Origin: Nephromyces sp. MM_2019
Taxonomy: Eukaryota; Apicomplexa; Aconoidasida; Nephromycida
Length of the DNA: 64,000 bases
Direction: 5' to 3'
Assembly: GCA_015657535.1 (NCBI GenBank)
Contig: JADHZB010001348.1
Span: forward strand, 4,302 to 68,301
Below the pieces are notes generated by a model. It saw nothing but the letters and a program-made list of their open reading frames with translations. It was not told the DNA's origin and did no database searches. The translations under genes were made by a program, and so were the position numbers. Shown one piece after another: positions 29,651 to 41,530 of this stretch; positions within the stretch are counted from its first letter, which is position 1, and each line of letters begins with the position of its first letter.

Positions 29651-32600
29651 AGGTAACTTCCCTCAGAGAGATTAGCTTGTTCTAGTTACATAACCCATGC
29701 TACAGGAAGGCTTCCTTCAGTGCTGTTTGGTGCAGTTGCAGAAGAGCAGAGTAATCCAAGGGCGTAGCACATTGTATATTCCTCGTAAGTTCGCCGTACA
29801 CAAAGAAGCGGGCATGTGTTTGCCTTTTTCTGCTCAATAAGTAGCAGCCATATGAAAAAAGAGAGGAAACGAATTGCTTGCCTAGGCTGAAAATAAAGGC
29901 AAGTCCTAATGAAAGTTCTAGTTAATACGCCATCTTGTATTGAGAGGATTTTTCACCAAGGGAACATTCACTAGCGTCGCTTCGCGCGAAACAATCATTG
30001 CAAATTGAGTTACCGTATCAGGGTATCATAACTAGCTCCTACGAACTTATAGCTGTGCTACACGTTAACCGATAGCAGAACGATATTTTAATGTTCACTA
30101 GACAAAGGCAGAGGAAAGGTGGTTCACGACTGCTTGTAAATTGGAAGTTTAACAGCTTACGTATTTGCAAAGATGGCAATTTTTTGCTCTTCCTTGCTTC
30201 ATCCTAACTCCATTTCATCAGAAAATAGTTTCAAACCTTAAGGTAAATTAACTTCCAGATATATAGCCGGAAGCAAGAGACAAAGCTTTCTCAAGAAGTT
30301 ACATACAAAAATAAAGCAAAAGTCGAAAGTGTATACAATCTTGCTATTAAGGAGAGCAATGCTGTTAATGACTACGAAATACGTTTGATATTTAGAGCCG
30401 TCTGAATTTTATCTTTTTCAGCCCTTTACAAATTGCCTACCGCTATAGCGTGAAATTCTAGATAAAAGGGCCTTCTAGTTACCCAGTACAATATTAGAGT
30501 AGATACAATGCTGTAGAAAAAACCATACTGCATTTCAAAGTGAACATCTCATTCGATACCTAGGGCTGCATGAGGAAGTTTCATTCGATAATCTGGTGGA
30601 CCTTGAAACATTCCATGTACGCTGTAAGCGAGTACCCAGATTTTTGGCTTAAAAGCAAACATTTAAACGCATAATGCCGTAATAGAAAGCTGATACCCTA
30701 CAGCTATTTGCCACTCTTCGTAGTAGGTCAGGTAGCATTGCTTATCTTCCAAGGTTTGCCTCTGGTATGTGAGCAGCAGGCGTGTACAGCCCATAGGAGA
30801 TCAATACTTAAGAGAATCCGATACGCCAAGTAGATTTAAGGCGAAATCCACAATAGCTCCAGTAAACATACATATCTTGCCATTTTCCAAAAAAAAGTAT
30901 GTAAAAGAATATATCCATATATCCCAATGTTATGATCAGCAAGCCCTAGAAACAGAAGAGCGAACACGCAACTGTTGTGTACAGCCTGCAACTGACAAAA
31001 ATCCCCCACACCACAGTATGTACTTATAACATTTCACTGTCCTTCGCGCAGTAGTCTTTCCACGCGGAAGGTGCCGTGGTTCATCTATGTTTCTAGTATT
31101 TGGCAAATAGCATACCTTCTTACCTTACTAGTAATGCTTGGGATAGCTCATGCCTATTTTTAAGTTTGGAATAAAACCCCAACTAATTTACATGCACAAA
31201 ATTAGTAAAAAAGGCTACGGTTAAATAGAACAAAAAAAAATTAGATACCGGCTTCTGGATAATTGGATGCCTGAGTTAAAAAGCCATGATGCACATGAGC
31301 TCTATTCAAATTATAGTATGTCCTCGTCTAGCAACATGAGCAGACAGATATATACAACGTGCAGCCCCCTGTAAGACTAAATAACTATTTGTTTATGATG
31401 GAACACTGCGGTAAAGAAACCCTAGATTCGATAAGCTGGATTCTGGGTAAAAATCAATTCTATGACCTTCGCTAAAAAAGACAAAAAGATACCAGTGTCT
31501 GCCGTGCAGCTGGTAACTTATGATCGAAATATTTTAGTCATGCCTAGCAATCTAAATATAGATTGCAGTACAACGAAGCATCAACTTATTTGATATTCTG
31601 AGCAGAATGATGCTTGACAGAAATCTTGAACAGGGAGCAGGTAACAGCTAAAAAAACCTAAATGAGCATCACTAAAATTTAGGCATTTACTTGTTCAAAA
31701 TATGCAATAGAGGTAACATGCGCATGTCATAGGGTTCACATCTTCTGAAGCAACCAAGCAAGCCATGATTTTAGCAACTCTTCCACGCTTTTCGAAACCT
31801 TTGAGGTATGCAATACGATATTCATCGCATGATAGTACAGTGCTCTACAAAATTAGCAAGCCGCCTTTCGTCAAAGCAGCGAATTGTGTGTTAGGTTTAA
31901 AGGTGGAATTTCTTGATATTACTGTGCAACGTACACTACTCGAAAAGCGCGAAAAAAGGTGAAACTATACTGGTACCGACGCGCATTCATATATATTACG
32001 ATGAAAGTCGGAAAACAGCCCCTATGGGTGCAATAGCTTAGTTGTAAAACACTATCTTCTATTCTCTTTGGTCTCCTTAAAGGCAGCGATAAATCAACGA
32101 TTACATTATTTTATACAAAACTGCTTAGCAGAGTATAGCCTCAAATGAGCGGAAATTATAAATCGCAGTATTTTTTCAGCTATTTTCGATGAAGAAAAAT
32201 CAGCAGCCCAGGTACCATTGTGGAGTGCTACTAAAAAAATATATCAGTTAAAGCTCGAAGTATTTTGGGGGCAATCATTCGTAAGTGTTATATCGGGAAT
32301 CATTATGTAACAATGCATCAACAATACTGTGAATACAAAAAAGTTCGAGCAATTACGAGGTGTATTTAACGCTAAAGCAGGTACACAATGAGAAACCCCC
32401 TCTCGCCTAAAAATTTTTTTTATTGGTATATGTATTGATATATGAAGCAATGTCAAGTAATATTTGAACAGAAAAAAAGTTCAAACTACAATATCGAATA
32501 ACAATTTCGATAAGTACAAAAAAAATTCTCAAAGAGTAAAAATTAAGCGTGACCTAAAGGCAGTTTCGCTCCCAAAAATTTGATTAAGGAAGCGCACACT

Positions 32601-33688
32601 CAGGAATTTTTTTACGGTAGTAATACCAACTCGAAATCTGATTAAACACACCCCACCTATTAGCTATGATGATTAAATATATCATAAATCTCAGCGCAAA
32701 AAACTATTTTCTTAGTTAGCAAGGCATATAACATAAATAAAGCTACGGCAAGATAATTGCCTCATACAACAAAGCTTGTCTTAAATGATATACTCAACCT
32801 TCCAGTAAGGCCTGTTCATGACAGCGACGAAAATGAGAATTTTTTTACAATTTTACATAGCCAGCTAGGGGATAGCCGAAACTCAAATGAGATAAAATCT
32901 ATGGCATTTCTCATTCTGCTTTCCAAATGTCTTATCTTTCATCCTCATTCTGCGAACTTTTTTAACACTACAAATCAAGTACTACAGGAAAGTAGTTTAC
33001 AAAACTGAGCAGCAACAGCTACAACTTGGTGGATAATCACACGGTCTTAAAATTAAGCGACGATTTTTACTCCATCAATTTTGAGCGACAGAAACCGACC
33101 CATATTCAAGCATAAAGTTTGGTATAATCCTATAAAAAGTCAATCTTGGTAAGGGCCATGTTAACTCTGGCTTAGCTCCATAAATTTTTTTTTCGATATG
33201 AAGGTTAAAATAACGGAAATTTATCGCTGGATATTGATAAACGCAGAATACTGTGCAGTATTCCCTTAACAACGGATTGTCAGAAAATATCTGTGCGTTG
33301 CTAGAAATCAACTAAAGGGTGCCAGAAATATACACTTAGACTGGAACTTAACCGTAAGCGTTACTGGTGGTCCCTGACTTATATTACGAAGCCTCAAATA
33401 GTCTCGAAAAAAATCCATGCAACATTTAAGCGCCCTATAAGTACCCAGGGGAAATAACTTTTTTCACAAAAGGCTTCAAACTAGTTGGAATAACTGCTTC
33501 AAGAATCATTCGCACTCCGGCCAATATTTACACCTTATCAAATCAACCGCACCAATTTTCAAGCAGGGAAATATCCCTCGGCATACCTAATGCTGATAAT
33601 TCATGAAGTATAGGACAAATATCACTTCATACTTATTACGACCAACTACATTTTTCATGCCCTTAAAGTAAAAGCTTGCAATAACCCC
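29651..33688. other. convergent spacer between the coiled-coil gene (+) and the MORN gene (-)
   Basis: No gene is supported. One plus-strand frame, 31765-31962, starts with ATG and a basic, presequence-like stretch (MILATLPRFSKPLRYAIRYS), then reads 65 codons to TGA with a possible donor just before the stop. It has no recognised partner exon and may be chance. The rest holds only short frames. Confidence 0.4.
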
Positions 33689-34990
33689 TCAAGGTGACGC
33701 TCCTGTCAAAATGCCATACGAAACTTCCTCATGACCAGGTGCATAGGGGAAGCGCTCTGAGGCTTCTGGAAAAACATCCGAAAACTCGCTGTCTTCGTTG
33801 GATTCAGCAAGCACTGGTTCGTCAGGGCGACCAACTATTGTTTCACCAAGCCAGCGGACCAGCTGACCCTCTTTCCACAGGCCTTCTCGCCGTGTTGTAT
33901 CATTCAAATACATTAAACCCTTGCCACTCTGCTGACCAAGCTTCCATCGACCAACGTACTTAGTCCCATCTGGCCAAATAAAGGTACCTGTGCCCTCTTT
34001 TTCACCGTCGACGTATTGCCCATGATATGATCGCCCATTCTGCCACGTAAAAGTACCCTCGCCATGAAAACTGCCATTCTTCCAATTTCCCACGTATGAG
34101 CGGCCATCGGCCCAAATGTAGCGGCCTTTACCATGTATCTCATTATCCTTAAGTTCACCTTCATATTTTGAATTGTTTGGCCAGCTGAAGGAACCGTACC
34201 CAGATTTGTAATTTGATACAAAAGTTCCGGTGAAAATAGACCCATTAGCCCATTTTTCTTCCCCTTTGCCGTGTTTTAAGCCCATTTTCCATTGACCTTT
34301 GTATAAAGAGCCATCAGGATAGCAGTATTCACCGTATCCATTAGGATGATCATTCTCCCAATTTCCTATAAAATACTCTTGGGGCGATAAGTAAAATTTT
34401 CCTTCCCCACATGCATGCCCATCGACCCATTGCCCCTCATAACTTTCCCCACCTGCAAATGCAATTTGACCATATCCATGCCTATATTGACCTTTCCACT
34501 GGCCAGTATATACTGCACCATTACTCAGAATTTCACTAGGTCTTTCCGTGAGAACTTCCTGTGCTTGGTGGGAATCAAACGGAACAGTAGTAGCATTCTT
34601 CAACTCACTTGGAAACTTTACAACATCTTCGTCCTTGTGTTTCTTGGAAGATAGATACCCCGAATTATGATCCATGGTGGCAGTAAGGGGTTTGACCGAG
34701 TTACTAGTCACTGCACTATCAGGATGATCATGTTTCGAATTGAGGCCATTCTTGCTATGCAGCGGTGCTTCCGTATGGCTTTCAAGTGGAGTGCCGGAGG
34801 CACCATTTATAGGAGAAGAATTTTCGTTTTCTTTGCTTTCGATAGAATTTACATTTGAATCAGCTACCGTTTGCATCCCATCTCCATGGGCTACTGTTGT
34901 ATGACTACCAATGCTATTCTGCAAAGTCTGTTCAGCAACATGATCATCTCTCACCTTCGAGAGGACCGACTTGCTCGAGGTGCAACCCAT
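33689..34990 (-). CDS. MORN-repeat protein with predicted N-terminal double acylation
   Basis: A single exon of 433 residues. The N terminus MGCTSSKS fits N-myristoylation at Gly2 (Ser at position 6) with palmitoylation at Cys3, a combination that anchors proteins to membranes. Residues 8-155 are low-complexity and polar. From about 161 to 375 come nine MORN repeats of 23 residues plus a degenerate tenth; examples are YTGQWKGQYRHGYG, YKGQWKMGLKHGKGE, YVGNWKNGSFHGEGTFTW and YVGRWKLGQQSGKG. The tail (380-433) is acidic and free of motifs. MORN proteins scaffold membrane-linked cytoskeleton; in apicomplexans several act at the inner membrane complex and basal complex. The arrangement suggests a pellicle or plasma-membrane scaffold rather than an enzyme: no kinase or lipase domain follows the repeats. 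It is the only clearly intronless gene in the window. Membrane targeting is inferred from the motif. Confidence 0.94.
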   Translation of the reverse strand: MGCTSSKSVLSKVRDDHVAEQTLQNSIGSHTTVAHGDGMQTVADSNVNSIESKENENSSPINGASGTPLESHTEAPLHSKNGLNSKHDHPDSAVTSNSVKPLTATMDHNSGYLSSKKHKDEDVVKFPSELKNATTVPFDSHQAQEVLTERPSEILSNGAVYTGQWKGQYRHGYGQIAFAGGESYEGQWVDGHACGEGKFYLSPQEYFIGNWENDHPNGYGEYCYPDGSLYKGQWKMGLKHGKGEEKWANGSIFTGTFVSNYKSGYGSFSWPNNSKYEGELKDNEIHGKGRYIWADGRSYVGNWKNGSFHGEGTFTWQNGRSYHGQYVDGEKEGTGTFIWPDGTKYVGRWKLGQQSGKGLMYLNDTTRREGLWKEGQLVRWLGETIVGRPDEPVLAESNEDSEFSDVFPEASERFPYAPGHEEVSYGILTGASP

Positions 34991-37670
34991 CCCAATATAT
35001 GCCGTGTTTTACGACATACAGGGCTGACAATATGAAATTTCACCAAAAGTTCTTAGCTAAATATTATGCCAACCCTGAGATATAAACGGATTCAGGAGGA
35101 GAAAAAGTTACGCTAGGGACAGAAAGGCAGCGGCATCATAACGGATATCGTAGAAACGGCAAAATGATGCCCAAGATATTCATGTGACACAAAACTACTA
35201 TAAAAAATATACTGCCGATTACTGGAAAAATCCATTTACATCATAATTACTTTCAAACAATGAAAGGTAAATAATAAAAAGGCCGTTGAAAAAGAGTTAT
35301 ACGCTAATATCTTGTATTGCTATCCATCTTTACAGCATGACATCAAAGTGAACTTAATACACTGGAATGGTAAATGCTTTATTGCACAAAAAAAATATTT
35401 CCGTAAGCAATTTGGCTTCAAAATGTAATAAAACTGCAAAATAAAAAAAACTGCTTTCACAGTAGGCGGTGCCTTTCTAGCCAAATGAAGATTCACACTA
35501 TACGGGTTAAAGCTCATACAAACCCTTAAAAGAAAGAAAAACTATAACGAAATGGTAATAAAATACCAGAGAAGCCCATTTGTATACTGAAAACTTCTCA
35601 GGCAAGCTAAAGAGTACAGGAGCAGTACATACCCTTTTCTATATATTTTTTTTAACACTATTCATCAGTAGGATGCACCGAATTCACACGAATAATTTAC
35701 TTCGTACTAATTTCAGTGCGGAGCCTTTATATGCAGCAGTATCCGCAGGAGTGCTTTAGTATCTTAAGGTGGATAATTTGAGTTATATATGATTCTCGTT
35801 ATAACACTAAGCCAAAATGTGGTGGGGGATTTTTAGCAAGCGAATAAGCTTTTTTAGAAAAAATATCCATGACCATGCTATAATACCATTAACCTGGTTT
35901 TTTTCTAAGCCATAGATGAAAGGAAGACTACAGGTAGCCTCAGCGAGTGCTGACACTCCTTCACAAGCCAAATCATGAGTATAAGCGATTAGAACCTTAT
36001 ATTATGGAATAACGTAGAGTACAACGGTTTTGACCTGAGATGTACTTGTGTCAACAGAGCCAATGTAAGTGCATGCGATACATTTTTGAGTGTTCATTGT
36101 CGATGCTAAATCTGGAAAATTCACCTTCAGGCAGTTTCAGCAAGGAATTCAACTAACATGCTCAAAACCAATATGCATGGTTTTACAAAAATGAACTGGC
36201 TAAAAAAAGCAAAAAGTACCTGCAAATGCTAACTTGAGACTGGCTATTTCCTTGGGTAAAAAAAAAAAAACCTTCAACCATGAAACCGCCCCAAAAAATG
36301 GGTGGATTGAGGGGTATTTCAGGTTAGCAAGAGTACGATAGGGAATAGGAGCCTTCCTTATATTGTGCAAGGATCGAAGCTTCCATCCATGAAGTATAAT
36401 TTGTCACATTAGACAGATGATTAAGAACGCCGCCTATTCAAAATTCGAAGGAAACAAGCAGGAATCCAAATGGGTTTCCATGATTAGTGACCGATGACAC
36501 CTTGCCAGCAAGAAAGAAACAAGCATTTCGAGGTCAACAAGCAATAAAATTTCGCAGATAGTTTATTCCTTCAATCCTGTGACATAAATTAGTGGAAACA
36601 GTGGCATGCAAAAAAATATAGCAAATTAGTGTATGCTCTGATATATTAGCGACTTGCAACTACTTTCAAGCCTCATTTAAGCCAGACACAACGAACCGGT
36701 AACAGCTATAACGGATGTCACACGTGGACGCTCGCATTTCAGAGCCTCCTGTGCTGCTCATCCTCTAAAATTTTGGTATGATAATCATTAGAACTATAGC
36801 CCATAAATTTCGAAAGAGTTCCGCAAATTTTTTGTACCCTGGTGACCTCCCTTATTGCCTCATAGAGTAAAAGAGATCTGCTTAAGCAGACTAGCAAAGC
36901 CAATGCAATGTAATGGGGTAAAGAGACCCGATTACTTTAATTTGCATATATTTTCACGATATTCTAGAATTTTGCACCCAACATACCTCTTTATATCATA
37001 TTGTATTCCTGACATTGCATTTCTGTACTTTGTGGCGCCTGAGTATCATTGCCAGCGCCAATTGTACCAGATATGGTCATGGATCCAAAACGTAAAAGAG
37101 CTATGATATGCCCCGTAGCATACCACTTCTCAGTCTTCACACATTGCCCGTGTGGATTGTGTGTGGGAAGGCTGCACCTGGGAAAGGAGTCGCATGCAAA
37201 AGGATATGTCCCTCACTAAAGCCATCCGCGCAGCATCGGCGTTTATTTTGTGCGTCTATAAAGTGAGCGCACTACAATGGTTCACCCATGTCTTAAGGGT
37301 GCTCAACGCTCGTATCCCGGGTTATAGGATAGCACTGCAGCCGGCAACCATTGCGTACCTTCTAGTAAAATCCTATTTTGCCCAAACTGCAACATTCAAA
37401 CCAGCAGATAACTTCGAAATGCTAATATGAGGCTAGTTATAACGCGCTGATTTTATGCAGTTTCATCTCGCTATAGTACTTCCAAAAGTGAATTCAGATA
37501 CTGCGAATCCGCTTAATCGCTCGTTTACTTGTTGCTACCAGCATTTCTAAATGCGCACGGTGCTTGTGTTAACTTTTGTGGTTGCAAACCATGAATACGA
37601 ATATAGGCAACCCTTAGTGACTTTTTTTTTGCTCAAAACTGAGCAGTTTATGGATTGGCTTTCGGTGCAG

Positions 37671-37750
37671 CGGTGTACGTACGCTCAATGGAGGAGATAT
37701 TGGAAGAAATTGAGGGCAATCAGTACGAAATAGAATCTAAAAGAGAATAA
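37671..37750 (+). other. candidate terminal exon, unidentified gene
   Basis: An acceptor (CTTTCGGTGCAG) precedes a phase-1 frame reading VYVRSMEEILEEIEGNQ and ending in TAA at 37748-37750. The acidic, Glu-rich peptide looks coding rather than random. The upstream exon that would supply the first base was not identified, although an ATG exon at 37194-37262 on the same strand is nearby. Confidence 0.3.
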
Positions 37751-38242
37751 ACTTTTTAATTTTATTCCGAGCAGAGCTTCCGTTAAAATAATTCAACTAG
37801 TCTATTAGTATCACAGCTCACCGTAGTTATTATTATTGGGGTATTCGTTGTCATCAAAAGATTCAGGTTCACATCTCCAATGGTGAGGCATAGAGAGTTT
37901 GCCTGAATGCAGCATACGCTAAATTTCCCTTATCAACTCTCACAAGTGAAAACACTAAATAGAGATTTTCTTCTCAACCTATAAGTTGCATGCAGGCCCG
38001 AGACTGCTTAGGAATCGAGTTATGTGGCTTGCCACATGTTACTTCAGAAGTATCTCTTTGGCTTTCGCCTACACAACATTAACTTTAAAATTTTAGTGAA
38101 CGGTAATATAAGCTCGACGTAGCAGTTATTTTTTCAAGCCCTCCCAATAGCAACCATTGAGACTAAAATTGCAATGCAGCAACTTCATAATTCTCCATTA
38201 AATTGGAAGATCTTGAAAAAACAAAGGTAACAACGCGGTCAG

Positions 38243-38446
38243 TTTAACGTTACGGTACTAGAGCCCAGTCCATCTGTCCTAGCTGAAAAGGTAGGAAATG
38301 ATGAATAATATTATGTAGTAGATGAAAATTTTGAGTTAACCCCCTCACTTTAGGAGGAACAAATTCTGTATGCAATGGATGCTGAAATTTCCCTGTGCCA
38401 TTCCATTAGCAAATACTGCTGGCCTGGAGCTTCGGAAAGATCGTGA
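38243..38446 (+). other. candidate pair of exons, unidentified gene
   Basis: Exon 38243-38290 (FNVTVLEPSPSVLAEK, phase 0, donor AAG|GTAGGA) and exon 38354-38446 (EEQILYAMDAEISLCHSISK, ending TGA) join in phase across a 63-bp intron with a CTTTAG acceptor. The peptide composition is protein-like, but no family is recognised and no start codon was found, so this remains tentative. Confidence 0.3.
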
Positions 38447-41400
38447 AATAACGGTGGAGCTTTCAGACTCCGGAAGCGTGAAGCTGCTATAAAGTGGCAA
38501 AATTACCAGGGCTAATGATATTTATTGCAATTATCTAGCAGACGTTGAAAGTATTACTCCCTGAATTACTGCCTCTGAAAATATATATCCCATTATGATA
38601 ATTTAACGCCCGTGGTGTTATCACTCAACAGCTCGTAATAAATTCACCACGCCCAGCTTTTTAAAAGCATGCTGAGGAACCGATGACACGCATACGCTCA
38701 GCATATCCAATTCCATAGTGCTCATTTCAAAAGTCTGCACAACCGTTAATTTCGTGCATAGAAATTTACCCCGCTTAACACTGTACCATAGCTTTATCCA
38801 TTGCTACAGTCCCACAGCGATCGAAAATCTTAAGGATACAGTCCACAAGGTTTTTTGTGTATTATTGCCCTGAAAATGGACTTATTATTTGCTACTAATC
38901 CTCCTCCTACTTGTTGCTAATAGAATTGCCTCATGTACATCTAATAACTAGCGGGATCATACTGTAGCTTTTAGTGGGTTCAAAATGATTTTAAGCTACC
39001 AGCCGGAGCATATTACGTTACAACCCTACCTGATAATTGAACAGCCGAATTCATGGAGAGAGCTATTATAAAATTGTTACCAATAATTAATATTCCTCCA
39101 GTTTCAATTTAGTGAGATTTAACCCCAGTTTTCACCAATTTCTGCATTCGTCTCCTCAACAGAAAAGTTACTTGAAGCCCGTATGCTCATGGTCAAATTT
39201 GATACAGGTTAGAAACTGTCTTGGGGTCATTCACAACTCTACCCACTACATTAAACGGATGCTTAATCGACTCTGTGATATTAGTAGCTGTGACTTGGAG
39301 TTATCTAGAATTAGCCGTCCGAGTACTATTATTGTTGCTCGACGGTAGTACTTACCAGTTGTGCAGCTTATCTACAGCTTGTGCCACTGATTTGGAAGTT
39401 TCTATCTGTACGAACCATACTTGTATATACAAGGCGCTGAATCCACGCACACACACGCGCAAAAAAGGGTTGATTTATCTCCTATATAAGCGATTCCCCT
39501 GATCATAAGTAGCACGGGCATGCTTGAGCACCGCGGCTGTTGCACTCTTTCCACATGCATACAACTACGACAGATAAACTGTTACATGTTCTCCATGATA
39601 TCTACTCTGGAATTGTAAATAGCCCATTCTTTGTGCAGGATATACAAATAGGAAGATTCCTAGCTTTAAGCTTGCCATTTCCGCCAGTTAAATTTTGATA
39701 CTTCCTAATATCAGCGTATCTCTCGCGCAGAGATCCGAAGACAGCGAGTTCCGCCACTTTTTTTGGAGAGGTTATATAGACGTGTTTGTGTGTGAGCTGT
39801 GCATATACCTGACTCCAATATATACGAATGTGTTGTTTATTCTTGAAGCCAAGATTTACGTAGCAATTAGGATACCGCTGGGATGTTTGGCAGTTTAAGT
39901 ATACTCTTGGTGACTGCTTAGATGGTGCTATGGTACTGATGGGTTTTTGTATTGGATGCATCCAGACATGCACGCCTCTAAAATTTTTTTCATGGCTTAG
40001 GTATAGTGGTTATTGTGAGTAACTTTGTAGTTCTCTCTAACCTTCATGTCACTAAAAATTACTTTTTCTTCCTTTAGAAATCCCTCTAGTTACTGCTCGA
40101 TACTTTTTGTTTCGTCTTTTTGGCTTTATAACGCTGGGAATGACTTGCTTCAGACTTTATTTGGCTAGGTAACACTTGTTTGCCCTGATACACGTAGTTC
40201 ACGACTAGTACTATTGAGCGTGCACTCGTGTGCACACACCCCTGCACAAATGCTGCATCCATTTTACCATTTGTGTGCTTCTTTAGAGTGTTTAATGTGA
40301 TTTTTAGTTTGCTAAACAGGTTATTAGGAGGATTACTAATATATAATGAGCACAACGGCAGTATGAAGCAGTGTTTTTCAAGATTATGTGCTACTCACTT
40401 TTATATGGCTTCAGAGTATTGCTGAAGAACTTGGTTATGATATGTGATGCACACAGTAAGCACTCCACAGCTTAGATGTGAGGAAACGCACACAGCAGCT
40501 ATCGCTGTTGCTTCAAAGGGGTTTGTACCTTCGATCATCGCTGTAACTAGTAGATCTTCATGCAGTTTCCTACTCTTTGCGTAATGCTTACTTAGTATAA
40601 TGACTATAATTGAAGGTGCTAAGGAGATGTGGTTCTTCGGTATGATCGTGAGATTTGGTAACTTATTCTACCTGTTAAGCGTCTGCTGGCCTAAACTCTA
40701 GGTGAATAGCTGTGCTTATTCATTCGATAAATTTTTTGGAATTCTATTGACTTTGCTCCTGATAAGGGGGAATGGATTATTTTTATGCTAATTTTGCTTG
40801 TAGAAGGAGTAACCTTTTCTGTTTTTAACAAATTTAACCATAAAAATGAATTAAAATATTTTTAGGCCCTTAAACTACCAGATTTCAAGATATTTACATA
40901 ATTTCCTCGGATTTCGCTCTTGAAAATGGTATCAAAAACAACATTCCTGCATTTTCTAGGATTATACTGATGATAAGTGGGAGGAATGTGTATGTTGCAG
41001 CGTTATTTTTCGCTGGTTAATCTTATATTCAGTGCATAGGATTAAGCACCATTACGAACCCCTCTATATCTTGAGAAATGATTCCATGCTCTGATCGCCG
41101 GGGATAAGTCACTAAAAATTGGGTTTTTTTTCACGATCAGATTCTACACTTTGTCACGTATATATTGCATATAACACTGGAGCCCCTGCTTACTTGCTGG
41201 GTTTTTGGCGGAAGTAAAGCGAAACCCTTTGTTATCTTGGGTGTTCTATGGTAGCAGTATAGCTATCGATTAGCTCTTTTTTGGAGGAAAATCTATTTTC
41301 TTTGGTTTTTTTTGTCACTATCTTTATAAATGGCAGTAAACTCTGAAAAATGACTTTAGAACCCAAGAATTCCCTCCGAAATTGTGTGTTCAATATATGA

Positions 41401-41530
41401 AGTTTATGCCTTTTTCCTAATGTATCATTTTTAGCTGTTTTTTGGGGGGGATATATCCCTCTATTTTAGTTTTCTCCCAATCTTTCGCTTCTACTTTATT
41501 TCCCTAATATGTGCTTTTTTTCCCAAATAG

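Larger units (their letters stand above)
34991..41530. other. divergent region between the MORN gene (-) and the VTT-domain gene (+)
   Basis: No gene is firmly supported. Candidate plus-strand exons, none linked to a recognised family, lie at 37194-37262 (starts MQKDMSLTKAIRAA, ends at AAA|GTGAGC), 37671-37750 and 38243-38446; the last two are annotated separately. From about 39.7 kb to 41.5 kb the plus strand turns strongly T- and TG-rich, which suggests it is already part of the VTT-gene transcript. An ATG at 40346-40348 followed by four codons (MSTTA) and a phase-0 donor GTATGA would join in frame to the exon at 41531 and is the best, still weak, candidate start. Confidence 0.45.

Noticed and set aside
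33694..35085. Plus-strand frames opposite the MORN gene
   Set aside because: Mirror frames of the repeat-coding strand, with no independent evidence.
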